From positions 26,093,832-26,157,831 of the forward strand of contig HG738137.1 of NCBI GenBank assembly GCA_000499405.2: DNA of 64,000 nt. The letters are read 5' to 3'. This document shows, piece after piece, positions 13,476 through 25,772 of the stretch. The notes under the pieces are model-generated. The model did not search any database, was not told the origin of the DNA, and was given only the letters and a program-made list of their open reading frames with translations. The position numbers and the translations under genes are program-made. Source of the DNA: Onchocerca volvulus. Taxonomy: Eukaryota; Nematoda; Chromadorea; Rhabditida; Onchocercidae. Each line of letters starts with the position of its first letter. The first letter of the stretch is position 1.

Positions 13476-15192
13476 ATTATTATACGATCGAAACTATCAA
13501 TTATGAAAGATTCCTTACTCACACATTTTGCATATTTTGGATTCCAAATAAAATCGTTACTTTTTACGAAAATTTTGACTCTCTTCTTATAAAAGAGAAA
13601 TATTTGAAAACCGTTTCGATGTATAGAAATATGCAATGAGTTTAAAATTGATTCCGCAAAATTGAAATGTAATAAAGTATCATTGCCGGTTTCATCATTC
13701 CGCATGACGTCGTAAATTGTTAGTGTTTAATTCAACTATAAAACTACTGAAGATTATCAATCGAAATTTTTTCATGCTAATTGATTTTTTTGACTGACAA
13801 TTTTTCCAATTTTTTGTGTGCAATTTCAAAAGAATTTCGACATTGATTAGCAATATTCAAGTTGTTTCAGCAACCATAAGCCTAATAAACACGAAATTTA
13901 CATTTTTCTTCATTCGATGTGTAGTTTTACCTTTAAATGATTCAATAACTAAAAACTTCACTGATGAAAATTGCAATACTTCTGCCTACATTATTGAAAT
14001 CATTCATATTTCCATCCAACTCCGACAAACATCAAAGTGGATGGCATCTGAAGCAATCGACATGTAGGGAAATTGTGATTCACAAATTTCAATTGTTTAG
14101 TAAAGTTTTATCGTATAATCCACCTAACACATATCAAAAAATGGCGGCAGAGTTTATGTTAGCGCTTCATCGAGTAATTAATTAAATTATTAATGATTCT
14201 TAAATATTTGAAACAGAAAATGTAAAGATCTGTTTGCTCAAATCAAAGCAGCAGATTCACACGCATAATCACTTCTTATTTTGACTTCGTTGGCAATCCA
14301 CAAAGATGACAGTATTTTCAAAGTTTGGATTATCATCATATAACCTATACCTTTGACAACAACGCAAAATTTGTCAAAAAATGTTATGGAAGCGAATAAC
14401 GTTCTGTTAATGTTATCATTGACAGCGGATATTATGATAAAGTGAATTTATTTAGCGTTCAGGTAACACTGAACGCTCTATAAATTAACAATAATTTATT
14501 TTATAATACAAAATTAATTTATAACAAGTAAATTGCAATAAAAGAATAAAATGACAATATAATTAAGTGATAAAAGGAAAAAAAAAAGTAATGAATCAAT
14601 GAATGAATGGAAGTAACACAAAACAATTAGATACACTCAAAAACTTATGTATTATGTATATATTAATATTTGGATCAAATCCTATCACTTATTCGCTTCA
14701 GATATTAAATGATACGAAATAACGAAAAACCTGTTATTTCTGATTTTTCATTGCGATTCGGATAAAGATTAGGCATTATACTTTTATATGTTGCAAAATG
14801 GCTGTTAAATTCCTTTTCAAATAACAGGCACATTTTGTTGCAATCATTTGATCGAAAAAACAATTTAATGAAATCCTGACTTTTTTTTTCATTAGGAATG
14901 ATTTGCTTATTTAATAATATGATTTTATATCTTTAATTTTTACCTATTAATCACTTATTATATTTTTTGTCTTTCTTATTTGTTATACTTTGTTCTATGT
15001 CTTCGATCATTATGAAGAAATTTTGTGATCTTTGAAAAATTTTATTCAAATATCAATTTTATTTTAACTTTAAAAAGAAAAATCCATTGATTTCAATCAA
15101 ATATGATGAGTAAGATCGACTAATACATGATAGTCTTGATTATCTTATCAGAAAAATACTTCATGTTTTTCAGATTGTGATAAAATCCAAAG
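13476..15192. other. 3' flank of sushi copy 1, arm end and spacer start
   Basis: The region up to 14897 is arm sequence. ORFs at 13816-14185 are mirrored at 18712-19081 and partly preserved at 37440-37900, but in shifted form with internal differences that fit non-coding homology. 14898-15192 is unique spacer leading into the next gene. No further gene was seen. Confidence 0.55.
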
Positions 15193-16342
15193 ATGATTTT
15201 TCATATTTTATTAGCTTATTTGCTAATTAAAACTGCTGTTTCCTTCAAAGGTTGGTATTATTTAAACGTTCTGAAATTATATGGTAATATTATTATTATT
15301 CTATTAGCCTTCCACTAATCGGTTTTTATTTCAACTTTTAAGTATTATCACTAAAATTTTGTAAATTATCATATTCTGCTTTTCTTTTTGAAAAATATAG
15401 GGTTATTTAACTTTCAAATCAAGTTATTAATAATATAATATTTTCAAAGCAATGCATAAAAAACATTGAATTTTTAAATCCAAAATTGATATCTTTGAAA
15501 AAATAAAAAAGCAAAAAGTTTTAATAAGCTAAAAAATATCAAACCGCACTATTTCTTGCTTTTTTCTTGACATTATATAATTTATATTTTGATGCAAGGA
15601 AACAATTAATAGAAGCTATAGTTCTACAGTCTTGAGTTTAGAACGCAGTTTAGATCAATTTTAAACTTAAGCTTAAATTACCATCAGAATTATCAGTTTC
15701 TGAAATCATTTTTAACTTTTTAAAATATATTTTTAGTTTGAAGCATTTTAGAGGAATGCACTCTCATTCGTTCTAATATTGCATCATGTCCGTCACCAAT
15801 GACAACAATCCCACATTTTGTTTTTACACCGGTAATAATTTTATTATTATAAAGAAAGATAATTTGATGTTAATTAGCTTTCATTTCTTTTCATATTGGC
15901 ATCTTAATCGTTCAAATTTTGTATTTTCAAGTTTTTTTTCCTTTATTGATTCTGAATGGAATTTAAATCTTATGAATTCTTTGCAACTTAAAGAAAAAAA
16001 GTTTTGGATATTTCGAAGCGTGCAAATAATTCAAGGCATTGGTATATTGGATTGAATTAGTCGCAAAACAAATGAAATAACGAGAACAATTTAAAAAATT
16101 TGAAATTATAAATAGAAACAAAAAGAGAAAAATCCAACTTCCATCATAGATATTGAGTAATTTATAAATTTTGATTTTAGGAATTAATTAATTTGAATGC
16201 TATAAAATATCCACACGGAACAACTGCAATGCTTGTATGTCCACCTAATCAATACTTGGAAGTGCATGGTAGCCGTTGGCGAGTTTGCAACAATGGAACT
16301 TGGAGTGGACCATTTGGCAAGTGTAAACCATTGGGAACATAA
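15193..16342 (+). CDS. Secreted single-CCP (sushi) protein in the repeat spacer (99 aa)
   Basis: Exons 15193-15250, 15752-15831 and 16181-16342 join in phases 1 and 0. The signal peptide is MIFHILLAYLLIKTAVSFK. One CCP module follows: ASCPSP, then LVCPP, then RVCNNGTW, then GKCKP, plus one extra upstream cysteine (ECT). The intron inside the module sits at the same place as in CCP2 of the arm genes, so this is a shorter relative. AATAAA is at 16418-16423, 76 nt after the stop. The gene is unique in the window and lies between the two convergent arm genes. It is well supported structurally; its ligand is unknown. Confidence 0.8.
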
Positions 16343-17956
16343 ATGAAGCCTAATCTGTTTGTGATATACAATCATTTTACCTATCATTTTACATAAAATT
16401 GTATCAATAATTATATAAATAAAGGATGTCAGTCATTAATTAAAAGAATTATTGCATAAATTCTTTTTGCGTGACAAAGTGATTGAATTGTCTAAGCAAT
16501 AGAACGGATCAAATATTGTCGCTTTCAAAATTTACGATTAGTGGAAGAGCTATTAATTAGCGTATTATTATTATATTAATTGATCATTTAATCTTTCATT
16601 AAATAAGTATAAAAGAAGAGATAAGCAGCAAAATCATTGTTGTTTACCCATTTCTTTGTTTTGATGAGTTATTTTATTTAATTTTTTTTTTTTTGTCATA
16701 TTTTCTAAAAATATTTGAAAAATTTTTGTAGTTTTATAAAAGTGAAATTCATTTGAATTTCTGCTAGGAATTTACGAAATTTGGAAAAAAAAGACTTATG
16801 AAAAAAGATACAGAAATGTTTCAATAATCAAATTACAGTATGAATTAGTTTAGTGATTGACAATGCTTGAAATAAAATATTTAACGTCTCGTTACATTAT
16901 TATTTGCATGAACTTAGCATAAAATTTTTTTAATCAATAAAGCATGATAAAGCATTAAGTATTCTATACAATGCATTAGAAAATAACTGTGAAATATTGA
17001 ACATTTAAATTTGAAATATCCCATCGATGTAAATATTCCATCAAAGCTAATAATTAAAATTAAATGAGATGTAATCATAACAACTGAATGTCAAATACTA
17101 CTAATTACTATAGCTGTAAATTTATGTAGTTAACAACAAATTTTAAAAATAATGGGATCGAACAACTACAGTATTATATTTATTTGTAAAATAATGCTTA
17201 TCGAACCGTTGAATGTATGAAAACAAGAATCGGTTAAAACCAATTTGAATAATTTTGCTATAATTGTATTCTTCCGGATTTTTTGCAATTTTTCGGATTA
17301 CTATCATTTAAAACAATTTATGTCATTTTAATATAGCCAAAATTTTCTTCAAATCTGCAAATATTGCGTTTTTGTCGTTTTTTAGATCATCAAGGCAAAG
17401 TTTCACTCACATCGAGTCGAAAACTGAAGAAATTTTTTCACTAAGTTTTAACGTACTACCAATTGTCGAAACATTAAAATCTGAAAAAAAAAAAAAAAAA
17501 AACATCTGATTACTACTTCAGATTGCTAACTTATAATGCATTTGAAATTAGCATCCAATCAAAAGTGATAAAATAAGTCGAGGAGGTTTTTCATAAATCT
17601 TAAAAAATATGATTATAATCATAGCAAGGTTAAATCGAATGATTAAATCAACGGATTAATTTTAAAGCTTAATTTAGACGATAGTGTCATTACTCTTTAT
17701 ATTTCAACCAGTTCATATTGTAAATAATTGCGTGGATTATATGAATTTGTTAAATATCATCAATTATATTTGTTTACAATTTATTTTGTTCACGGATAAA
17801 AATTTTCAATAACAACTGATGGGAATTACTGTCGATGAACTTTGATATGAGGTTGTTACGTAACCCATCGATATGCGCGAGATGAATTTCTTAAGCCGAC
17901 GAAGTTTTATTTAACAACTGAAATTTGATAATCACAATTTCCTAAGCAACTTTTTA
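16343..17956. other. Unique spacer between repeat arms
   Basis: About 1.6 kb of AT-rich sequence with no gene seen. 17905-17945 (AAGTTTTATTTAACAACTGA...) is a diverged match to the sushi-unit 3' flank (18785-18830 and 14081-14115), so the inner edge of the spacer already carries an older fragment of the same unit. Confidence 0.55.
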
Positions 17957-19421
17957 CTAATGAAAAAAAAAAAAGTCAGAATTTCATTAAATTGTTTTTT
18001 CGATCAAATGATTGCAACAAAATGTGCCTGTTATTTGAAAAAGAATTTAACAGTCATTTTGCAACATATAAAAGTATAATGCCTAATCTTTATCCGAATC
18101 GCAATGAAAAATCAGAAATAACAGGTTTTTCGTTATTTCGTATCATTTAATATCTGAAGCGAATAAGTGATGGGATTTGATTCAGATATTAATATATACA
18201 TAATACCTAAGTTTTTGAGTGTATCTAATTGTTTTGTGTTACTTCCATTCATTCATTGATTCATTACCTTTTTTTCCTTTTATCACTTAATTATATTGTT
18301 ATTTTATTCTTTTATTGCAATTTATTTGTTATAAATTAATTATTTGTTGATAAAATGCATACGAATATCTGAATTTAGTGTTATAAAATATATTATTGTT
18401 AATTTATAGAGCTTTCAGTGTTACCTGAACGCTATATAAATTCACTTCATCATAATATCCGCTGTCAATGATAAGATTAACAGAACTTTATTCATTTTCA
18501 TATCATTTATTGACAAATTTTGCGTTATAACGACTTGCTGTCAAAGGTATCGGTTATGTAATGATAATCCAAACTTTGAAAATACTGTCATCTTTGTGGA
18601 TTGTCAACGAAATCAAAACAAGAAGTGATTATGTGTGCGAATCTGCTGCTTTGATTTGAGCAAACAGATCTTTACATTTTCTGTTTCAAATATTTAAGAA
18701 TCATTAATAATTTAATTAATTACTCGATGAAGCGCTAACATAAACTCTGCCGCCATTTTTTGATATGTGTTAGGTGGATTATACGATAAAACTTTACTAA
18801 ACAATTGAAATTTGTGAATCACGATTTCCCTACATGTCGATTGCTTCAGATGCCATCCACTTTGATGTTTGTCGGAGTTGGATGGAAATATGAATGATTT
18901 CAATAATGCAGGCAGAAGTATTGCAATTTTCATCAGTGAAGTTTTTAGTTATTGAATCATTTAAAGGTAAAACTACACATCGAATGAAGAAAAATGTAAA
19001 TTTCGTGTTTATTAGGCTTATGGTTGCTGAAACAACTTGAATATTGCTAATCAATGTCGAAATTCTTTTGAAATTGTACACAAAAAATTGGAAAAATTGT
19101 CAGTCAAAAAAATCAATCAGCATGAAAAAATTTCGATTGATAATCTTCAGTAGTTTTATAGCTGAATTAAACACTAACAATTTACGACGTCATGCGGAAT
19201 GATGAAACCGGCAATGATACTTTATTACATTTCAATTTTGCGGAATCAATTTTAAACTCATTGCATATTTCTATACATCGAAACGGTTTTCAAATATTTC
19301 TCTTTTATAAGAAGAGAGTCAAAATTTTCGTAAAAAGTAACGATTTTATTTGGAATCCAAAATATGCAAAATGTGTGAGTAAGGAATCTTTCATAATTGA
19401 TAGTTTCGATCGTATAATAAT

Positions 19422-21165
19422 CTAATTCTTGTCGACACAAATTCCCAAGATTGGTTTCCATATGCCTTCCACGCATTTAGATGTCGGATTACCCAGAATA
19501 CGTTGTCCAATTGGGCATTCAGCGATTATCGCAGTACCAAGTGGTATCTTTTTTGATGTCTAAAAATTTTACATCCTTGGAAAAATATTTCTGAAAAGAA
19601 CAGAGCAGCTAAAATTAAAATTCAATTTAATGATGAATGATAAATGATCACTGTCACTTCGGTTCTTTCCCATGTCGGACAGTAAATTCAGATCGGTGAA
19701 TAGTGTCTCGAAAGTTTTTGCCTTTCTTTATTATGCGTGATTCTCGTTTTCATCGAGAGTAAATGCAAATATCAATAGCAAAAAGGAGAAAAAAACTTAC
19801 TGATCTGTAATGCAATGTTATTGTTCTGTTGTTAATATATGGTTGGCAAAAGTTTGGATTAATTCCTGGTGTCAGCTTGCACGTGCCTGAAATTTAAAAA
19901 AATTGAAATTGTACCATTTCAGGATTGAATGAAAATTTTTGACTTTGCAGTCGGAATTGCGAAGACGTTTTGACGTACAAATCGATCGTCTGACTTTGGT
20001 ACAGGGACGAAAGACTAATCGAACTATCTAATAACTGATTTCCTCTGAATTTCTCGCAGGATAGCTGAAGCATGTAATGAAGCTGTTATATTCGATAAAA
20101 TGAATGACTAGATGGACGAAATGTTTTGAGTATGGCGTCTTGCTTGTTTCAATGAAGCGTAGAGATTAAATGTGTGTCCAACTAGGCTTTTTTTGATAAA
20201 CGAAACTGGCGCTGTGAGATGAACCAAATGTCAAGAAAGTGTAAATCTTTCGCTCAAATGACATCCATGTTCAGGGCTAGTTGTCCAAGAATCACATAAA
20301 TAAGCTTCAAGTTACACAAATGTTGTTACGATCGTAGGATTATGGCGATGCAGCGATGTAAGCAACCTTGGATAAATTGAATGGACAAGAAATGGAATAA
20401 TGCCAACCTATTTACGAAAGCTGGAAATTGAATAGTTAAAATGAAATGAATAAAAGTAACCAAGCGATGGTCGCCATATTCCATCTGTACAGCATGTAGT
20501 GACTTTGTTACCATTAATGACATAATGAGAGTCACATGAAAGGTATGCTTTGCTGCCCACATTACATATCACATCGTCCTTCAAGTGATAAGTAATGAAA
20601 CCATTTGCTCTTCGCATAAGCGGTTTGCATATTACTGATTTGGCAGTTGATATGATACCTGAAAAGAAAATAAATGTGTTTTCGTATATATCCTGTTAAT
20701 TAATTTATTTCATTGCAATTGCTTGCTTCGTCATATAATTCTAATGGCAATTCCACCTGTCTGATAGATCAATACATGATCGGTCATTCAATTATACTTA
20801 TTATATAATTATCCGTTCTCCGAAGAGTAACTTAGTATTCCTAGTGATTCTGCTAAATAGTGAATGAGTATAAATTTATTTCTGATGTTTTCGGAAATAT
20901 TACTGGAATGAGATGCGTTAGAAATAGTCATCACTTTTACGTGACGAAGTTCTGTTTCGATTTTACTATAGATCTATCAAAGAATCTTACAATATTTTGT
21001 TGTTCTTTCAAATTCTCTGATATCTTTTCGATATTTATGTATTTACGTCTATTTGTATTTTTCTTCTTTTTGGGTAGTATTTTTAGAAATGTTACCTCCA
21101 GCGAATCCTTTATGACCATGGACGCACAAAACGAGAATAATCGGTACTGCAAACTTCAGAGCCAT
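19422..21165 (-). CDS. Secreted two-domain sushi/CCP protein, copy 2 (163 aa)
   Basis: Mirror image of copy 1. Exons (minus) are 21165-21096, 20658-20461, 19886-19801 and 19559-19422, with all splice sites, phases and the stop preserved. The signal peptide and CCP1 are identical in translation to copy 1. CCP2 differs by Thr for Ala in the KLxPG segment and Ala for Thr in GTxII. The two genes are convergent across the spacer. Near-identity with both frames intact suggests either recent duplication or continuing arm-to-arm gene conversion. Function is as for copy 1: secreted, ligand unknown. Confidence 0.85.
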
Positions 21166-23408
21166 GCTCAACTATGCAATATTCGGAATATATTCAAGTT
21201 TTAATAATTTTTTGAGAAAAACGCACGCATACATCAATATTATCATTAAGTAAGTGCTGGGAAAGATTAAAATGAAGCAAATAAATTATCACAAAAGGTC
21301 ACAGAACTTTGTGAAGCATATTTCTGTAATGATAACATTTACTATAAGTGCCACAGAATTTCAGATCTAGGACTTATAATATGTGAATTATAAATGTCGG
21401 GTCAACTCTACATAGAAAATGGGAAGAGTGACTAGATTTCAAATAATTTAAAGAGAAAATGAAAAAATAACAGGCAAAATTTTGGTAAATTTCTTTAAAA
21501 AATTGTTGGAATCTTTGTTCACTCCTTTTGATCGTTTATTATCGATGACACGGAGTATGTAAGCAATAAAATTCGCGATCTATTGAAAATAATTTTATCA
21601 GGATCAAAAGACTTTATTCATTTTTGTATACATTGTAAAAATTTGCTAATTTTTATTGGAAGCATAAGTGGTCATTGCTTCATTATTTCAGATCAGAAAT
21701 CAATTTTCAGCAATGGATGAGTGATCATAGAAATAAATATTGAATGTTTTGGTAAGGACTAGAAATGAAATCAGCTTTTAGACTTAAATCAATCATTCTA
21801 AAAAATCATCAAAATACACGTTTTGGAATCACAAGAGATCTAAAATTTCTGCATATAAAAGCATCAAACAAAAAAAATTCGCTTGCGAATAGTGCACAAA
21901 GTTTCCCTAAAATTGCGAAATTACCGATTTGTTTTTGATGAATTTGATTTTGCTTTCATTTGCATAATAATGTACATTGATAGCTGAATATTCATTGCTT
22001 TGCTAAGATTTAAATTAAATAAATTTCACTTTGTGACATCGACAAAATATTTTTTATACTTATTTCTGGATGATCTGTTGAAGGCGGTTGAAGTCGAAGA
22101 GTCCGTCTTTACATAAATCAAAGAATTTGGTTTTATGATAACACTCTACAACGCCAATTCATGCTTCTAATAAGAGTGGCATAGTTTAGAGTAACGATTA
22201 TTATCAATTATTGATTTGCATTTTTTAATGCGCAGATAAAGATGCCGTCTCAACAATTTGACTATAATTGTCAATCAGTTTTCGGAGTGAATAATTAGCT
22301 GATCACGGAGTAAATAATAAGTAATAAATAAAATGAAAGAGTGGTGGACGAACCAAAATCGGCAAACTTTTAAAATTTAATTTAATATTAAAAAAAAACT
22401 TTCAGGATTAAAATGCTTCGAAAGTTCAAAAAGAAAGTTGTACATTTACACCGTCAATATCAACTTTCTTAAAAGATCCAAGTTTAAGTTTTCCCAGAAT
22501 TTTCTCTTTTTGTACAGAAACAATGTGGAAACTTCAATGCTTTTTACAAAAATTGAAGGTCTAGGAACATACGAGACTTCACATCTACATTGAAGTAATG
22601 TACAGTATCTGAAGAATTACATTTGTGGTATTTTATGTATACTTTCTAGGACAATTGAAATAAAAAATTAATTCAACATAAAGAGGAGTTCGATACATCA
22701 CTTTCCTTTGATAAACTTTAACAAGGGAACACAGAAAAACTGACTAATAATGACTATAATCTGGAAATGAAAATTCATTACCATTATAACCTTTTTCATC
22801 TAAGCAAGATCTGAAGAGATATCTTCTTTTTACTTCCAGTTATTTGCTAATTTTATTAATTGTCATGAATTGAATTTGACATCATTACTCTTTTCGAATA
22901 TTATTTGGAAATTCGCAATTAAAAATCAATGAAAGTCGACTCGTTTTTTCAACTCACTTAATATACAATTACCGATTAGATGGATAACAACTTGCATTAT
23001 ACAACATGGACGGGCTAATGAGATTATCCATGATCGGTTACAGCAAAAACATAAAAATATCGAGTTTATGGTCGTAAAAAAATGCCAATAATAAAAAATC
23101 TCAACAAATGGATCCTTTTTTTGTTCAAAAACCATCAATCATCTATAACTCACTAACTGACCACCGATCGTTAATATGTCCGGTTTGCTGAGTACAAGTT
23201 ATTTCCCTCTATCGGATTGCTCATCATGAATTCTCACTGGCATGGAATTTCTAGAATTTATTCTGATTTCATATTTACATTATACATCTCATACGCCGCC
23301 AATATTTTAAGCGTGCAAAACTGAAGAATAAAATATTAAAAAGCTTTATAGAGCAAATAAAGAAATGAGATCCCCATGAAGTGTAAAATTCCACAAGCAA
23401 AAAACGTC
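21166..23408. other. Non-coding part of right arm
   Basis: Mirror of 9493-11731. It shows only substitutions and small indels relative to the left arm. No independent gene evidence. Confidence 0.6.
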
Positions 23409-23512
23409 TTACAATGAAGATACATCGAAACAATTATAGATGAATTTTAAAGTACATCTTAAATTTCTTTTCTTTTCTCGAGATGCCTTCAAAAAACCTA
23501 CCGCCAAATTTC
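23409..23512 (-). pseudogene. Orphan copy of the predicted last MRGBP exon
   Basis: The acceptor TTTCTTCTTAG and the 34-codon reading frame (G-NLAVGFLKASREKKRNL..., stop TAA) are retained exactly as at 9389-9492, but the upstream MRGBP exons are missing from this side. It is therefore a stranded fragment produced by the duplication, provided that the exon is real in MRGBP. Confidence 0.4.
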
Positions 23513-24070
23513 CTAAGAAGAAAGAAATACAAATATGATTAGGAAAAAAAGGTTCTGGTGCATTTAAAATGAATAAATAATTTACTCAAATTAACAATTT
23601 TAACTTATAGATGATTTTCATGCATCAGCAAGTTCCGATATTCATGAAGATAAATGATTACTAACCGGAAATACAGAAAAATTACCTCATAAGAACATTA
23701 TGAATGAAATTTATAAAGAAAAGGCAGAGTAACAATTGAACTAATTACTGTGCCGATATGTGCGAAAAATTACAAAAAAACATTTGGAATTTTATAAATA
23801 CGTCGCATACAGTGCAGATTTTCATACGCCAAATTACGTATTCTGTTGAATTAGGCAAATAAGTTTCTGAAACTGATTTTCGTTTGCGAAATTTCATGGG
23901 CAATGGATCAAATGACTTGATTTCGTGAGTTTCATATCCTTTCTTGATGTAGTATGATTTATCATTTAGCGACTAGAAAAGCTAAAATCGCTACATAATA
24001 TTCAAAAATGAAACCTTACTACCAAATCACAAAGTTTCAGAATCCTTTCGGTACTGTCAAGAACAGAACC

Positions 24071-24655
24071 GTAGCAGGATAAAAGAAGAAAATCGGTGAT
24101 TCCTTCGTTTTAAATTTGCATTGCATATTTGATGTAGTTGATTGTGAAATCAGTTTTTGTCTACCAAGTTGATGAGCTTTAAAAAGGCTCTTTTTCATCT
24201 TGCGTTAATCACAAGCACAATCTCGTGCGCGCCAAAGGCGTATGCTCCCGAGACAACAAAGGATCTTTCTTGTCTCTCCAAAATGATACCAGGATCCTTC
24301 ATCCGAATGAGGATCCTGAGTAAAAAAATCATTTCAATGAATAAACTACCATGAACCGGTCGGATGGACCAGCTCATGGTATACCAATTTTTCTTCTTTG
24401 CGTAACCTATCTCTCTCCCCTTTTTTGCATTATAATTTCTTCGTGATATTGTCGAAACTGCATTGATGATGTAATTGTTGTAATAGTTACCGCTTATGTT
24501 GATTAACAAATTACTCATAGTAAAAGTTTAATTACCCAAGTTTGAGGTTCGTTTTCAAGTGAGTAGACAGCAAAATTGAAGAAACTGTAAGAACTGAAGA
24601 ACAGAATTCAACCTTTTATTTTGCCACTATCAAAAAAAAAAAAGCGACAACAACT
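24071..24655. mobile_element. ~0.58 kb insert in the right arm, absent from the left
   Basis: The left arm reads straight through (AAGAACACAACGGTTCATG in reverse complement), while the right arm is interrupted between ...AAGAACAGAACCG and AACTGTTCATG.... The insert contains a 60-codon plus-strand ORF (ATG 24172, stop ending 24354) with a hydrophobic N-terminus, an overlapping minus-strand ORF, an SL1 match at 24526-24546 and a short A run at ~24631-24642. The flanks have similar short sequences but no clean target-site duplication. It could be a composite retro-insertion, or ancestral sequence deleted from the left arm. Confidence 0.55.
24526..24546 (+). other. SL1 spliced-leader sequence (21 of 22 nt)
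   Basis: These 21 nt are identical to nucleotides 2-22 of the nematode SL1 leader; the first G is replaced by A. The following bases are GTTCGT, not the GTAAAC-type donor and Sm site of an SL RNA gene. It therefore reads as a DNA copy of a leader rather than a functional SL gene. An A run follows about 85 nt downstream. Confidence 0.75.
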
Positions 24656-25239
24656 GTTCATGTCCTAAATCACCTATTCTAATGAATTTCAGGGCGTCTT
24701 GAATCTTTTGATGTTATCTAATCGATTCAGTGTTCCATCAAATGGAACTGCTTATGAATTAATATTTCCACAAAAATTTTCAGGAATGAACATGCAATTA
24801 GATCATTGAAATCATGAGGAATCTGCAATGATCCAACAATACCTGCAATGTCATTAGGCGATTACAGTACCAACCCAAAAGGTCCATTGGAGAAATTAAA
24901 TCACAACAGCAAATCGACAAAGTCCGTCTTTTTCCTCAACCAGCTTTTCCACTCGAATCATTTTCAGGGGTCATCTATATCACGGCACTAATCCCCATTT
25001 CACTAGATGTATATTTTCTGAAATGTAAAGGCATTTCGGTCCTCTTAGAACTGCTGACAGATTCAAGAGAAAACTTCGGATTTCATTCATTACAAACTAA
25101 TTGCATACTGTATACTTAACTGAAGCCAACTGTTTCGCAGTCAGTTGATTTATTAAAAATCAAACGCTTTTAATCATTCTATAGTTCGTCAGATCGATTT
25201 TATCAAAGATTAAAACGCCTTTATTTCCATTCCATTCTA

Positions 25240-25480
25240 CAGGATAGCTCCATTCAACTCAACCAACATTTGGAGCATTTTACAATGCGCCAGTTCTGCT
25301 CACCAAAAACGACTCACTTGGAGCGCATATTCAAGTCTACGCTTCATTCATACTCATTGGAAGTTTTAAAATAGATTGAAAACATTTCGTCCCAAAATTC
25401 CTCTAATCATTCGCTTTACCAAATAAAAAGCTTCATTATGAGAGAAACTTCAACTTGCAATAGTTACCAGCATTATAATA
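25240..25480 (+). pseudogene. Decayed fragment of the sushi-gene unit
   Basis: GCGCCAGTTCTGCTCACC, AAGTCTACGCTTCATTC and ACATTTCGTCCC align in order with 12685-12845 in intron 2 of sushi copy 1. No exons survive, so this is a fourth, older fragment of the repeated unit lying just outside the right arm. Confidence 0.6.
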
Positions 25481-25742
25481 TGCTTTTGAAGAATTGCTCA
25501 CTCTTCAAAGAATCACTCTTGAAATTTCTTCTGGATTCAGCTTGCATCATTCACTTTAATTTTTTCTGCCTTGTTATTTTGAAATTTAAGAAAAATAACA
25601 CTTTTCCACAAATGGAACTGTAATAGACATTCAAGATTAAAAAATAAATTTCAGTATTGTGTCAAGAAATCTTATCATTCTCGCTTTGTTAAGATTATTG
25701 ACATAAACTCTTAACAAAAGCTCCACCCACCTATCTCATAGG

Positions 25743-25772
25743 TATGAAATAGCTCTACTCAGCTATTTCATA
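25743..25772. repeat. Perfect 12-bp inverted repeat (hairpin)
   Basis: TATGAAATAGCT, six-base spacer CTACTC, then AGCTATTTCATA, a perfect reverse complement. Function unknown; no T run typical of a Pol III terminator follows directly. Confidence 0.85.

Larger units (their letters stand above)
8783..14897 (+). repeat. Left arm of a large inverted repeat
   Basis: This ~6.1 kb is repeated in reverse complement at 17957-24684. Matching positions sum to about 32897 (e.g. 11732/21165, 13475/19422), drifting to ~32901 near the outer end. By eye the arms differ at only a few percent of positions, with small indels (the right arm has ~40 extra nt near 18340). The outer limit is where GGTTCATGTCCTAAA... 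homology stops. The inner limit is at the A/T run next to TCATTAGG. The arm carries the last MRGBP exon and one two-CCP gene. Confidence 0.92.
17957..24684 (-). repeat. Right arm of the large inverted repeat
   Basis: Reverse complement of 8783-14897. It is about 0.6 kb longer because of an insert at ~24071-24655 near its outer end, beyond which ~28 more bases of homology (GTTCATGTCCTAAA... ) resume and stop at ~24684. The arm carries a second sushi gene and an orphan copy of the last predicted MRGBP exon. Confidence 0.92.

Noticed and set aside
13816..14185. Overlapping ORFs mirrored at 18712-19081, considered as a further sushi-gene exon
   Set aside because: No CCP cysteine pattern. The counterpart at 37440-37900 shows changes typical of non-coding homology.
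24526..24620. Functional SL1 RNA gene
   Set aside because: The leader is not followed by a GTAAAC-like donor, an Sm-site or SL RNA sequence, and its first base differs.
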